Assembly (NCBI GenBank): GCA_027491235.1
Contig: JAIXWO010000022.1
Location: forward strand, 842,102-906,101
Source: Sphingomonadales bacterium
Lineage (GTDB): Bacteria; Pseudomonadota; Alphaproteobacteria; Sphingomonadales; Sphingomonadaceae
Reading direction: 5' to 3'
Length of the DNA stretch: 64,000 nucleotides
Of this stretch, positions 53,773 to 63,024 are shown piece after piece. Under the pieces are notes generated by a model. It had not been told where the DNA came from. It did no database searches and worked only from the letters and a program-made list of their open reading frames with translations. Both the position numbers and the translations under genes were made by a program. Each line of letters begins with the position of its first letter. The stretch's first letter is position 1.

Positions 53773-55026
53773 ATGGATCAGAACTGGCCGGCCCAGAGCA
53801 GCGAGCTCTGGCCGATAGAGAAGATCACGCCCTATGCGCGCAACTCCCGCACGCACTCGGACGAACAGGTCGCGCAGATCGCAGCCTCGATCCGCGAGTG
53901 GGGCTGGACCAACCCGATCCTCGTTGATGAGGACGGTGGACTTCTCGCGGGGCACGGACGCTTGGCGGCTGCCCGCAAGCTGGGCCTGACCCAGATCCCG
54001 ACCATGGTCGCCAAGGGCTGGAGCGAGGCCCAAAAGAAGGCCTATGTCATCGCCGATAACAAGCTGGCGCTGAACGCCGGCTGGGACCTCGAACTGCTGG
54101 CCGTTGAACTCGGCGATCTGCAGGGCTTCGACTTCGACCTGATGCTGACCGGGTTCTCGGATGAGGAGCTCTCGAAGCTGCTGGCCGAAAAGACCGAAGG
54201 TAACACCGACCCGGACGAAATCCCGGAAGCGCCGATTGATCCGATCGCCAAGCCCGGCGACGTTTGGCTGCTGGGGAAGCACCGGCTGGTCTGCGGCGAC
54301 AGCACCGATGCCAACACCGTCGCCAAGGCGCTGAACGGGGTCTCACCCCACCTGATGGTCACCGATCCGCCCTACGGCGTGGAATATGATCCGGCCTGGC
54401 GCGAAAAGGCCGGCGTTGCCGCTTCAGGCACTGCCAAGGGCAAGGTGCTGAACGACGACAAGGCCGACTGGCGAGAAGCCTGGGCGCTGTTTCCGGGAGA
54501 CGTCGCCTATGTCTGGCATGCTGGACTCTATGCCGGTGTAGTGGGCGACAGCCTGGCTGCCTGCGATCTGATGCTTCGCTCCCAGATCATCTGGGACAAG
54601 GGTCAGCTCGTGCTCTCGCGCGGCGACTACCATTGGGAGCATGAGCCCTGCTGGTATGCCGTCAAGAAGGGCGCGAAGGGTCACTGGGCCGGTGACCGCA
54701 AGCAGACCACCGTCTGGCATATCGCCAAGCCCAAGAAGAACGAGACGGGTCACGGAACGCAAAAGCCAGTCGAGTGCATGAAGCGCCCGATCGAGAATAA
54801 TTCCAGCCCGGGACAAGCGGTCTATGAGCCGTTTTCTGGTTCGGGCACTACCATCATTGCTGGTGAGATGACCGGCCGCGTTGTCCACGCCATCGAGCTG
54901 AATCCCGCTTACATCGATGTTGCCGTGAAGCGCTGGCAGGATTTTACGGGCAAAGCTGCGACCCTCGAGGGTGACGGCCGGACCTTTGACGAGATTGCAG
55001 GCGGGAGAATAGCTGAGGCTGCATGA
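53773..55026 (+). CDS. ParB-domain / DNA methyltransferase fusion
   Basis: A 417-aa protein. The ParB-N domain occupies residues 10-100 (ITPYARNSRTHSDEQVAQIA, GGLLAGHGRLAAARKLGL). The methyltransferase domain has motif IV DPPYGVEYDPAW and motif I YEPFSGSGTTIIAG late, the order of a beta-type N4/N6 amino-methyltransferase, with the target-recognition segment between. This fusion is common in HK97-like phages and probably protects phage DNA from restriction. The stop overlaps the TerS start by 4 bp. Confidence 0.9.
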   Translation: MDQNWPAQSSELWPIEKITPYARNSRTHSDEQVAQIAASIREWGWTNPILVDEDGGLLAGHGRLAAARKLGLTQIPTMVAKGWSEAQKKAYVIADNKLALNAGWDLELLAVELGDLQGFDFDLMLTGFSDEELSKLLAEKTEGNTDPDEIPEAPIDPIAKPGDVWLLGKHRLVCGDSTDANTVAKALNGVSPHLMVTDPPYGVEYDPAWREKAGVAASGTAKGKVLNDDKADWREAWALFPGDVAYVWHAGLYAGVVGDSLAACDLMLRSQIIWDKGQLVLSRGDYHWEHEPCWYAVKKGAKGHWAGDRKQTTVWHIAKPKKNETGHGTQKPVECMKRPIENNSSPGQAVYEPFSGSGTTIIAGEMTGRVVHAIELNPAYIDVAVKRWQDFTGKAATLEGDGRTFDEIAGGRIAEAA

Positions 55027-55505
55027 TTACCGGCAGAAAGCCGAAGCCCACGCAGCTGAAGCTTGTGACCTCCAACCCCGGCAAACGGCAGGTCAACCGC
55101 AAGGAGGCAAAGGCCAAAGCAGCCATCCCGGCACCGCCAGCCCATCTCAATACAGACGCGGTTGAGGAATGGAACCGGGTGGCGACCGAGCTCTACAACC
55201 TCGGGATCCTCTCCGAGATCGATCGGGCAGCGCTCGCCGCTTACGCCATGGCCTATGGCCGCTGGGTCCAGGCCGAACGCGCGATCGCGAAGATGGCCGA
55301 GAAGGACCAGCTGACTGGCGGCCTCATGATCAAGACATCGAACGGCAACGCGATCCAGAACCCGCTGGTGGGCACCGCCAACAAGGCGGCGGCGGACATG
55401 ATGCGTTACGCCGCAGAATTCGGGATGACGCCGAGTGCCAGGAGCAGGATCGCGGCCCAGCCGCCAGAAGAAGGCGCGGACCCCGCCGACCGCTTCTTCG
55501 CCTGA
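55023..55505 (+). CDS. Terminase small subunit, P27 family
   Basis: Recognises phage DNA and loads the large subunit. The 160-aa protein has RKPKPTQLKLVTSNPGKRQV, the helical core VEEWNRVATELYNLGILSEI and RYAAEFGMTPSARSRI, all P27-like. The ATGA overlap with the preceding gene and the overlapping TerL start support the reading frame. Confidence 0.88.
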   Translation: MITGRKPKPTQLKLVTSNPGKRQVNRKEAKAKAAIPAPPAHLNTDAVEEWNRVATELYNLGILSEIDRAALAAYAMAYGRWVQAERAIAKMAEKDQLTGGLMIKTSNGNAIQNPLVGTANKAAADMMRYAAEFGMTPSARSRIAAQPPEEGADPADRFFA

Positions 55506-57255
55506 CCGGACATTGGCCTATGCCAAGGCCGTGGTCTCGGGCGAGATCATTGCCGGGCCGCATGTCCGCAATGCCTGCAAACGGCATATCGCTGACCTGA
55601 AGCGCAAGGACGGAATCTGGTTCGACCACGATGCGGCCAATCATGCCTTCGCTTTCTTCGAGGAGGTGCTGAAGCTTTCTGAAGGCCAGTTCGAGGGGCA
55701 GCCATTCGAACTGCAGCCGAGCCAGGCGTTTATCGTCGGCTCGCTGTTCGGCTGGAAGCGCAAAGACGGTCGCCGCCGGTTCCGCCGCGCCTACATCGAA
55801 CAGGGCAAAGGCAACGGAAAGTCACCGGTCGCGGGCGGCATCGGCATTTACGGGATGACCGCCTGCAAGGAAGCTGGCGCCCAGATCTATGCGGCCGCAG
55901 CCAAGAAGGAGCAGGCGAACATCCTGTTCCGCGATGCGGTGCGCATGGTCCGGCAATCACCGGCATTGGCACGGCGGCTGGAGTTCTCGGGCGGCCCGGG
56001 GCGCGAGTTCAATATCGCGCATCTGTCCTCGGGAAGTTTCTTTCGCCCGGTGTCGCGCGATACCGGCAAGACCGGCTCTGGCCCGCGGCCATACTTTGTG
56101 CTGGCGGATGAGGTCCACGAGCTTCCCGATCGCTCGATCATCGAGATGCTGGAGCGCGGCTTCAAGTTCCGCCGCGACCCACTGCTGTTCATGATTACGA
56201 ACTCGGGCTCGGACCGCAATTCGGTCGCATGGGAGGAACACGAACACGCGATCCGGGTAGCGGCCGGTAATCCCGATGCCGTGACTGACCCGACCTTTTT
56301 GGGACAGGTCATCGACGACACGACGTTCAGCTACGTCTGCGCACTCGACGAAGGCGACGATCCGCTGACCGATCCCAGTTGCTGGATCAAGGCGAACCCG
56401 CTGCTGGGCATCACGATCACCGAGCAATACCTCTCGGAGGTGGTGGCGCAGGCCAAAGCCATCCCGGGGCAATTGAACGGCATACTGCGGCTGCACTTCT
56501 GCGTTTGGACGGATGCCGAGACCGCCTGGATGGCCCGAGCCACGCTGGAACCTCTGCTTGCAGAGTTCAACCCTAAGGCCGGACAATCCGTCTGGCTCGG
56601 GCTCGACCTCAGCCAGAACCGGGATTTGACTGCGCTGGCCGCTGTTCAGCGCAATGGCGAGAAGGATGGCAAACCCTGCTTTGACGCATGGGTCGAGGTC
56701 TGGACGCCGGGCGACACGCTGAGCGCACGCGTGCTGCGCGACAAGCAGCCCTACGACCTGTGGGTCGCAGACGGATTTCTGAATGCGCCGGCCGGCGAGA
56801 ACATCAGCTTTCGCCATGTGGCGCAGGCACTGGCTGAGATGGCCTCGGACTACCGGGTCGAGGCGGTCGCCTATGACCGTTACGCCTTCCGGCGCTTCGA
56901 GGAGGAGGTCGCCGAACTCGGGCTCGACCTTACCTTTGTCGAACATCCGCAGGGCGGCACCAAGCGTGCGCGGCCTGTGGATGGATCTGTGGAAGGTCTG
57001 TGGATGCCGGGCTCGCTTCGGCACCTGGAAGAACTGATCCTCGAGGGCCGCATCCGGCTCAAACGCAATCCGGTCCTCATCTCGGCAATGATGTCGGCGG
57101 TTACCGAGACCGACCGCTGGGACAACAAGTGGCTCTCCAAACAGCGGGCCATCAACAAAATCGACGCAGCGGTCGCGCTGTGCATGGCAGTGGGGGCAGC
57201 GATGGCAGGCGACACCTCCGGTTCCATTGATGATTGGCTGAAGAGCCTCGCATGA
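55435..57255 (+). CDS. Terminase large subunit
   Basis: The ATP-driven packaging motor and nuclease. A 606-aa protein with the Walker A-like IEQGKGNGKSP, the ATPase acidic motif (YFVLADEVHELPDRS), coupling region (FMITNSGSDRNSV), and the RNase H-like nuclease domain with D in VWLGLDLSQNRDLTALAAVQ, then YDRYAFRRF and the last acid in INKIDAAVALCMAVGA. Length and order match the HK97-group TerL. The reading frame runs from a GTG at 55435 inside TerS; a TTG at 55513 or GTG at 55531 could be the real start. Confidence 0.92.
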   Translation: MPGAGSRPSRQKKARTPPTASSPDRTLAYAKAVVSGEIIAGPHVRNACKRHIADLKRKDGIWFDHDAANHAFAFFEEVLKLSEGQFEGQPFELQPSQAFIVGSLFGWKRKDGRRRFRRAYIEQGKGNGKSPVAGGIGIYGMTACKEAGAQIYAAAAKKEQANILFRDAVRMVRQSPALARRLEFSGGPGREFNIAHLSSGSFFRPVSRDTGKTGSGPRPYFVLADEVHELPDRSIIEMLERGFKFRRDPLLFMITNSGSDRNSVAWEEHEHAIRVAAGNPDAVTDPTFLGQVIDDTTFSYVCALDEGDDPLTDPSCWIKANPLLGITITEQYLSEVVAQAKAIPGQLNGILRLHFCVWTDAETAWMARATLEPLLAEFNPKAGQSVWLGLDLSQNRDLTALAAVQRNGEKDGKPCFDAWVEVWTPGDTLSARVLRDKQPYDLWVADGFLNAPAGENISFRHVAQALAEMASDYRVEAVAYDRYAFRRFEEEVAELGLDLTFVEHPQGGTKRARPVDGSVEGLWMPGSLRHLEELILEGRIRLKRNPVLISAMMSAVTETDRWDNKWLSKQRAINKIDAAVALCMAVGAAMAGDTSGSIDDWLKSLA

Positions 57256-58499
57256 ACCTCTTTCAGAAGGCGCTCGGCTACATCGCGCGCTCCATCGGCC
57301 TTACTGACCCACGGCTGGTACAGGCAGTGGGCGGCCGAACGACCACGACCGGTGAGGTGGTTTCGACCAGTTCCGTGTTGGGACTCGCCTCGGCCTGGGC
57401 ATGTGTCAATCTGCTCGCCGGCACGATCGCCTCGCTGCCGCTCATGGTTTACCGGACCAAAGGCGGCGCAAGGACCGTTGCCACTGACCATCCGCTGTAC
57501 CGGATTCTGCATGACAGCCCGAACGCCGACCAGACAGCGGTCGACTTCTGGGAGTTCATCTGCGCCTCGATTGAACTGAACGGTAATGCCTATGCCGAGA
57601 TCATCCGGGGCAGCAATGGCCGGGTGGTGGCGCTCAGCGTTCCGATCGCGCCCGAGCTGATGACGGTCCGCCGTCTGCGCGATGGAAGCCTCGAATATGA
57701 GTGGTCCGACAATGGCGTCCGTTCCATCGTCGGCCAGGACAACATGCTCCATATCCGGGGCTTCGGCGGCAATCCGCTGGGCGGCCTTTCGACCCTCAGC
57801 TTCGGACGTCAGACATTCGGACTGGCGCAGGCTATCGAACGGGCCTCCGGCGACACGTTCCGCAACGGGGTGCGGCCTTCGGGGCTGCTGAAAACCGCCG
57901 ACAGCCTGACCCTCGACCAGCGCAAACAGGCCGAGGAATTGCTGCAGGAGAAGTTTGCCGGCGCGATCAACGCCGGGCGACCCATGTTGCTCGACCGGGG
58001 CATGGACTGGGTCCAGCTGTCGATCAGTCCGGAAGACGCGCAGATGCTGCAGAGCCGGGCCTTCTCAGTCGAGGAGGTCTGCCGGTTCTTTGGCGTGCCA
58101 CCGTTCATGGTCGGCCACACCGAGAAGACCACCAGCTGGGGCACCGGGCTCGAACAGCAGACGCTGGGGTTCCAGAAGTTCACGTTGCGGCGGCGCTTGA
58201 AGCGCATCGAACAGGCGCTGGCCAAGCAGCTGCTCTCGCCGGCCGACCGGCAAGCGGGGCTTGTCATCGAGTTCAACCTCGAAGGCCTGCTGCGCGGTGA
58301 CAGCGCGGCGCGTGCCTCCTTCTACCAGCAGATGCTGACCAATGGCGTGATGACCATCAACGAGGTCCGCGCGCTCGAAAACCTGCCGCCCGTCGAAGGC
58401 GGCGATGTCCCCCGCATGCAGATGCAGAACGTGCCCATCAGCCGGGCAGGATTGCTGCCGCCAACCGGAGCGAATGCCCCATCGGAGCCCCCTAAATGA
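57252..58499 (+). CDS. Portal protein, HK97 family
   Basis: A 415-aa protein forming the dodecameric DNA gate at the capsid vertex. It has SSVLGLASAWACVNLLAGTI, NGNAYAEIIRGSNGRVVALS, IRGFGGNPLGGLSTLSFGRQ, and VEEVCRFFGVPPFMVGHTEK, all portal signatures. The start overlaps the TerL stop by 4 bp (ATGA), fixing the ATG at 57252. Confidence 0.93.
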   Translation: MNLFQKALGYIARSIGLTDPRLVQAVGGRTTTTGEVVSTSSVLGLASAWACVNLLAGTIASLPLMVYRTKGGARTVATDHPLYRILHDSPNADQTAVDFWEFICASIELNGNAYAEIIRGSNGRVVALSVPIAPELMTVRRLRDGSLEYEWSDNGVRSIVGQDNMLHIRGFGGNPLGGLSTLSFGRQTFGLAQAIERASGDTFRNGVRPSGLLKTADSLTLDQRKQAEELLQEKFAGAINAGRPMLLDRGMDWVQLSISPEDAQMLQSRAFSVEEVCRFFGVPPFMVGHTEKTTSWGTGLEQQTLGFQKFTLRRRLKRIEQALAKQLLSPADRQAGLVIEFNLEGLLRGDSAARASFYQQMLTNGVMTINEVRALENLPPVEGGDVPRMQMQNVPISRAGLLPPTGANAPSEPPK

Positions 58500-59155
58500 A
58501 ACATCTCACCCTGACCCTCAAATCCAGTGATCTTCAGGATACTGGACAGTTCGAGGGCTACGCCTCGACCTTCGGCAATGTCGACCAGGGCGGCGATCTC
58601 ATCGAACCGGGCGCTTTCCGGGAGAGCGTCGCCAAGGCCCGCGCCGAAGGCTGGGGCATCCCGATGCTCTGGCAGCACGACCAGCGCGAGCCCATCGGCG
58701 TCTGGCGCGACATCTTCGAGGATGACCGCGGCCTGTTCGTGCGTGGCCAGCTGATACTCGACGGCGATCCCGTCGCGCAGCGCGCCTATGGCAAGCTGAA
58801 GCATGGCGCGCTCGGCGGCCTCTCGATCGGCTACACCATCCCCAAGGGCGGCGCCGCACCCGACCCCTACAAGGCTGGCGTCCTGCGCCTCAAGAAGATC
58901 GATCTTCGCGAAATCAGCCTCGTCACCATGCCCATGAATACCGAGGCCAAGGTGACGGCGGTCAAGACAGTCACCGACGGGCAGACGATGCCGTCGCTCT
59001 CCGATTTTGAGAATTTCCTGCGCGAGGCAGGGTTCTCGAAAAGCCAGGCCACCGCAATTGCGGGGAAAGGCCTCAAATCGCTGCTCCGGAGTGAGTCCGG
59101 CAGTGAGTCCAACACCGACTTTCTGTCGGCTCTTGCCGCGCAAATCCGCGGCTGA
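58496..59155 (+). CDS. Prohead protease, HK97 family
   Basis: A 219-aa serine protease that trims the capsid delta domain during maturation. The catalytic His is in MLWQHDQREPIG, the Ser in KLKHGALGGLSIGYTI and the third residue near LREISLVTMPMN. The ATGA overlap with the portal fixes the start. The last 60 residues are helical and variable. Confidence 0.92.
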   Translation: MKHLTLTLKSSDLQDTGQFEGYASTFGNVDQGGDLIEPGAFRESVAKARAEGWGIPMLWQHDQREPIGVWRDIFEDDRGLFVRGQLILDGDPVAQRAYGKLKHGALGGLSIGYTIPKGGAAPDPYKAGVLRLKKIDLREISLVTMPMNTEAKVTAVKTVTDGQTMPSLSDFENFLREAGFSKSQATAIAGKGLKSLLRSESGSESNTDFLSALAAQIRG

Positions 59156-59179
59156 TCCCACCTCCTACGGAGCAATCCC

Positions 59180-60412
59180 ATGACCGAGACCAAGAGCGCC
59201 GATCAGTTGGCGCAAGAAGTGAAGGCTGCGTTCGACACGCGCCATGACCAGGTAAAAGCCATCGCCGAAGAGGCGCTGGGCAAGGCTGCCAAGGGTGAAG
59301 AGCTCTCGGCCGCAACCAAGCAGCTGGCCGACGAGGCGCTGACCGCGCTCAATGAAGCCAAGGCCCGCCTTGACGAGGTCGAACAGAAGCTCGCCCGCAA
59401 GAAGCAGGATGACGAACGCTCCGATTATCGGACGATCGGTGAACGCGTCGTTTCGTCCGACACCATCAAGCCGTTCCTGAACAGCAAGACCGCCCGCGGC
59501 CGCGCCAGTGTCGAGGTCAAGGCGATCGTCTCTGCCCTCACGACCGATGCCAATGGCTCGGCCGGCGACCTCATCGTACCCGATCGTCAGCCGGGGATTA
59601 TCACCCCTGGCCAGCGCCGCCTGACGGTCCGCGACCTGCTGACCCCAGGCCGCACCAACAGCAATGCCGTCCAGTATGTGAAGGAAACCGGCTTCACGAA
59701 TGCAGCGGCCACCGTTTCGGAAACGGCCGGCGCCACCAAGCCGCAGACCGACATCAAGTTCGATGTCGTGACCAGCAGCGTTACCACGATCGCCCACTGG
59801 GTCCTGGCCACCCGCCAGATCCTCGACGACGTGCCAATGCTGCAATCCTACATCGACGGCCGCCTGACCTATGGCCTGGCGCTCGTTGAAGAGAACCAAC
59901 TGCTGAACGGCGGGGGTACCGGCACCGACCTGCATGGCGTTTACACCCAGGCGACCGCCTTTGCGCCGCCGATCACGATCCCGGCGCCTGTCACCCGCAT
60001 CGATGTCCTGCGCCTCGCCATGTTGCAGACGGCGCTTTCCGAGCTGATGTCGACGGGCGTCGTGCTGCACCCGTCGGACTGGGCGGCGATCGAACTGCTC
60101 AAGGACACCACCGGCCAGTTCATCATCGGCAATCCGCAGGGCAACCTGTCGCCGACGCTGTGGGGGCAGCCAGTGGTGGCAACGCAGTCGATGGCGACGG
60201 GCAAGTTCCTGACCGGCGCCTTCCAGCTCGGTGCGCAGATCTTCGACCGCATGGACGCCATGGTCGAGATCTCGACAGAGGACGACCAGAACTTCCGCAA
60301 GAACCTGGTGACGGTGCTCGCCGAAGAGCGCCTCGCGCTCGCGGTCTACCGCCCAGAAGCCTTCGTGAAGGGCGACTTCGCTGCTGCTGCCACCGCGGCA
60401 ACGGCTGCGTGA
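59180..60412 (+). CDS. Major capsid protein, HK97 fold
   Basis: A 410-aa protein. Residues 1-75 are a coiled-coil delta domain (SADQLAQEVKAAFDTRHDQV) expected to be removed by the protease. The mature HK97 fold begins near SVEVKAIVSALTTDANGSAG and includes GNPQGNLSPTLWGQPVVATQ (the E-loop/A-domain stretch) and FDRMDAMVEISTEDDQNFRK. The C-terminus is alanine-rich. Confidence 0.93.
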   Translation: MTETKSADQLAQEVKAAFDTRHDQVKAIAEEALGKAAKGEELSAATKQLADEALTALNEAKARLDEVEQKLARKKQDDERSDYRTIGERVVSSDTIKPFLNSKTARGRASVEVKAIVSALTTDANGSAGDLIVPDRQPGIITPGQRRLTVRDLLTPGRTNSNAVQYVKETGFTNAAATVSETAGATKPQTDIKFDVVTSSVTTIAHWVLATRQILDDVPMLQSYIDGRLTYGLALVEENQLLNGGGTGTDLHGVYTQATAFAPPITIPAPVTRIDVLRLAMLQTALSELMSTGVVLHPSDWAAIELLKDTTGQFIIGNPQGNLSPTLWGQPVVATQSMATGKFLTGAFQLGAQIFDRMDAMVEISTEDDQNFRKNLVTVLAEERLALAVYRPEAFVKGDFAAAATAATAA

Positions 60413-60466
60413 TGATGCAGGGGCCGGCTCCTTCCGGCCCCTCTCATCCAACGGAAGGGATAACCC

Positions 60467-60667
60467 ATGATCCTCAAAGCCCTTGATACCCTGCACATCA
60501 GCTCGGTCAGTTCCAACAACATCCTTGCCGGCCAGAGCTTCGAGCTCGACGATCATTTTGGCCGACAGCTGATCGAACGCGGGCTCGCGGTCGAGGTCGG
60601 CGGGAGTGAACCGGCCCCTGCTGTCACGCGCAAATCTGGCTCCACGCACCGCACCAAGGCGGAATAA
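60467..60667 (+). CDS. Small head-region protein, unknown
   Basis: A 66-aa protein (LKALDTLHISSVSSNNILAG, FGRQLIERGLAVEV) with a GGAAGGG site before the ATG. It lies between the major capsid and head-tail connector genes and its stop shares one base with the connector start. Possibly a decoration or connector accessory. Confidence 0.6.
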   Translation: MILKALDTLHISSVSSNNILAGQSFELDDHFGRQLIERGLAVEVGGSEPAPAVTRKSGSTHRTKAE

Positions 60668-61209
60668 TGTCTGAGATCGTCACGATCGAGCCGCCCCAGG
60701 ACCGTGCCGTGACGCTCGAGGAAGCACGCCAGCAATTGCGCCTCGACGGCCATGACGAGGACCTGCTGCTCGGCGCTAAACTGGATGCAGCCCAAGCTGA
60801 ACTGGAGCAGCAGACTGGCCTGAAGCTGTGCGAACAGACCATCGAATTGCAGCTGGAAAGCTGGGAAGACGAAATCATCGTGCCCATCCGGCCCTGCTCG
60901 GTGGCCGAGATCCGTTACACTGCCACCAGCGGGGCAACGGTCACCCTGCCAGAGGCAGACTTTGTCGCCCGCAAGCGCCACGGGTTCACCCGCATCCGCC
61001 CGGCATCCGGGAAATCTTGGCCCGAGCTGGGTGAAGACGGCATGATCCGGATCACACTGTCGGCCGGATTTGATGAGAACGACCCTGATCTGGCGATCGC
61101 CCGCGCTGCAATCCTGGTCAAAACCGCATCCCTGTTCGAAAACCGCGAAGGTGCAGCCTGTCTCGCCTTCGACACGTTGGTGGGTCAGCTCAAATGTCGC
61201 TGGATCTAG
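60667..61209 (+). CDS. Head-tail connector protein, phiE125 gp8 type
   Basis: A 180-aa protein: VTLEEARQQLRLDGHDEDLL, GAKLDAAQAELEQQTGLKLC and EDGMIRITLSAGF match the phiE125 gp8/HK97 gp6-like adaptor. It would form the ring below the portal. Overlaps the next gene by 16 bp. Confidence 0.85.
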   Translation: MSEIVTIEPPQDRAVTLEEARQQLRLDGHDEDLLLGAKLDAAQAELEQQTGLKLCEQTIELQLESWEDEIIVPIRPCSVAEIRYTATSGATVTLPEADFVARKRHGFTRIRPASGKSWPELGEDGMIRITLSAGFDENDPDLAIARAAILVKTASLFENREGAACLAFDTLVGQLKCRWI

Positions 61210-61547
61210 CCTCGAAGCTCGACACAAGGATCCGGATTCAGTGCAAGGTCGTCACGCACGACCCGCAATATGGCACCGAACAGGTCAATTGGACCGAGTT
61301 CGCCTGCGTTTGGGCCGAGGTGAAGGACATTCTGCCGTCCAAGGCCGAGCGCCTGGCCGACAGCATCCAAATCGGTCGCCGTCCTGCCCGGATCCGCATT
61401 CGGTATCTGGCGGGGCTCGCCGCAGATATGCGGATCATCATCGATTCATGCGTCCACCAGATCATTTCCGGCCCTGCAACGCTGGGGCGGCGGGAGGCCA
61501 TGGAGTTTATGGTCGAGGAACATTCGAGCGAAGGAGCTGCACCATGA
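61194..61547 (+). CDS. Phage head closure protein
   Basis: A 117-aa protein. LASKLDTRIRIQCKVVTHDP, WTEFACVWAEVKDILPSKAE and RIRIRYLAGLAADMRIIIDS are marks of the SPP1 gp16/HK97 gp9-type closure or adaptor protein. Start overlaps the connector end; its stop overlaps the gp10-like start by 4 bp. Confidence 0.85.
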   Translation: MSLDLASKLDTRIRIQCKVVTHDPQYGTEQVNWTEFACVWAEVKDILPSKAERLADSIQIGRRPARIRIRYLAGLAADMRIIIDSCVHQIISGPATLGRREAMEFMVEEHSSEGAAP

Positions 61548-62107
61548 CGATACGGCTCAAGGGCGGCCCTGAACTGCTGCGTTTGCTCGATGAACTGCCC
61601 AAGAACCTGGAGCGCAACGTGATCCGTGGCGGACTTCGGGCCGGTGCCAAGGTGATCCAGCAGCAGGCCAAGGCCAATGTGCCGGTGAGGACCGGGCAAT
61701 TGAAGCGCGCAATCGGGATTGGCACCCGGACCGAGGGCGCCAAGCTTTCGTCTTACGTCAAACTGCGTGGGAAAGGCTCCTATCTTGGCCTGTTCATTGA
61801 ATATGGCGTCGCACCTCACCTGATCTCGGTGTCAGACGCCGACAAGCCGGTGCGTGAAACCCGGCACGGCCCGCGCAAAGTCGGTATCGGCACAATCAAC
61901 AAGATGGTGAAGCGCGGCAGCCTCAAAATTGGCGAGAACTTCGTCGGGCCCACGGTCATGCACCCGGGTCACGCCGCAAAACCCTTCCTGCGCCCAGCGC
62001 TTGACCAGAAAGCCGAGGAAGCGGTGAATGCCATGGGCTCCTACATCGCCCACCGCGTCCAGATCGGGAACCTGAGGGCACCGACCCTCGAGGTCGATGA
62101 CGAATGA
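61544..62107 (+). CDS. HK97 gp10-family head-tail protein
   Basis: A 187-aa protein. LKGGPELLRLLDELPKNLER, VPVRTGQLKRAIGIG and YLGLFIEYGVAP with MHPGHAAKPFLRPALDQKAE are classical gp10-family segments. The frame is open much further 5', but the ATG at 61544 overlaps the preceding stop (ATGA) and begins the domain. Confidence 0.88.
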   Translation: MTIRLKGGPELLRLLDELPKNLERNVIRGGLRAGAKVIQQQAKANVPVRTGQLKRAIGIGTRTEGAKLSSYVKLRGKGSYLGLFIEYGVAPHLISVSDADKPVRETRHGPRKVGIGTINKMVKRGSLKIGENFVGPTVMHPGHAAKPFLRPALDQKAEEAVNAMGSYIAHRVQIGNLRAPTLEVDDE

Positions 62108-62508
62108 ACGGTGTTATTGCGGTCCGCTCGCTCCTGGTGGCTGACACCGGGGTGACGTCGCTTGTCCCCGTTGCGCGGATCGCCGCTGGGATGCTGGCGC
62201 AGGGCACGGACTTGCCGGCGATATCGCTGATCTCGGTCAGCAGTGTCGACCGCAACGTTCCGGCTCCGGGCGCGAAACGCCGCGTCACCGAGCGCGTGCA
62301 GGTCACCGTTCTGGCCCGGACCTACCCCGAAGTGAAAGCCATTATCGCAGCCGTCCGCCAGGCGGCGGCCGACCAGATGCCTAACATCGACGGGCTCTTT
62401 GACGTGACCGTCCACACAGATTCCGCCGGACCAGACTTCCTCGACGAGGAGACCGGCATCCACATGCAGACGCAGGATTTTCGCGTCTCATTCAACGAGG
62501 CGCGCTGA
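62104..62508 (+). CDS. Tail completion protein (DUF3168-like)
   Basis: A 134-aa protein with VIAVRSLLVADTGVTSLVPV, AISLISVSSVDRNVPAPGAK and HMQTQDFRVSFNEAR, as in DUF3168/gp17-type tail completion proteins. The start ATG overlaps the gp10 stop by 4 bp. Confidence 0.82.
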   Translation: MNGVIAVRSLLVADTGVTSLVPVARIAAGMLAQGTDLPAISLISVSSVDRNVPAPGAKRRVTERVQVTVLARTYPEVKAIIAAVRQAAADQMPNIDGLFDVTVHTDSAGPDFLDEETGIHMQTQDFRVSFNEAR

Positions 62509-62535
62509 GCCTCACCTTCATAAGGACCCATTGCC

Positions 62536-62997
62536 ATGACCGTTCGGACTTCCGCCGGCACCACTTTGAAGGTGTCGGCCTCTACCCCTGCGACTTTTGA
62601 CGCCACCGGCTACAATGCGCTCACCATGACCGTGGTCGGCGAAGTCTCCGATCTTGGCGAGTTCGGCCGCGAGTTCAACCTCGTTACCTTCAATCCCGTA
62701 GGCAGCCGCGGCGTCGTTAAAAAGAAGGGCAGCTTCAACCAGGGCACGATGCAGATCCAACTCGGCCTCGACACTGATGATGCCGGCCAGATCCTGCTGA
62801 AATCCGCCTCGCTCTCGGACGCTGATCACAGCTTCCTGGTCACAACCCAGAACGGCGACAAGTACTATTTCCAGGCGCAAGTCATGAGCTTCAAGGTCAA
62901 CGTGGGCTCGGTCGATCAGATCACCACCGCCACCGTGACCCTCGAACTCACCACCAATTCCGCCGGTGTGGGCATTGTCGAAGTCCTCGCGCCCTGA
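62536..62997 (+). CDS. Phage major tail tube protein
   Basis: A 153-aa beta-rich protein: TTLKVSASTPATFDATGYNA, DLGEFGREFNLVTFNPVGSR and VTLELTTNSAGVGIVEVLAP. Position between tail completion and tail chaperone genes fits the tube protein, which forms the lumen of the long non-contractile tail. Confidence 0.85.
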   Translation: MTVRTSAGTTLKVSASTPATFDATGYNALTMTVVGEVSDLGEFGREFNLVTFNPVGSRGVVKKKGSFNQGTMQIQLGLDTDDAGQILLKSASLSDADHSFLVTTQNGDKYYFQAQVMSFKVNVGSVDQITTATVTLELTTNSAGVGIVEVLAP

Positions 62998-63024
62998 TCC
63001 CTAACACCCTGACGGAGATACTCC

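Noticed and set aside
59165-60649. Minus-strand open frame of 494 codons
   Set aside because: Antisense to the major capsid gene, with a composition typical of reverse translation of GC-rich coding DNA.
61070-61543. N-terminal extension of the gp10-like protein
   Set aside because: It overlaps the connector and closure genes in another frame; the ATGA overlap at 61544 fixes the start.
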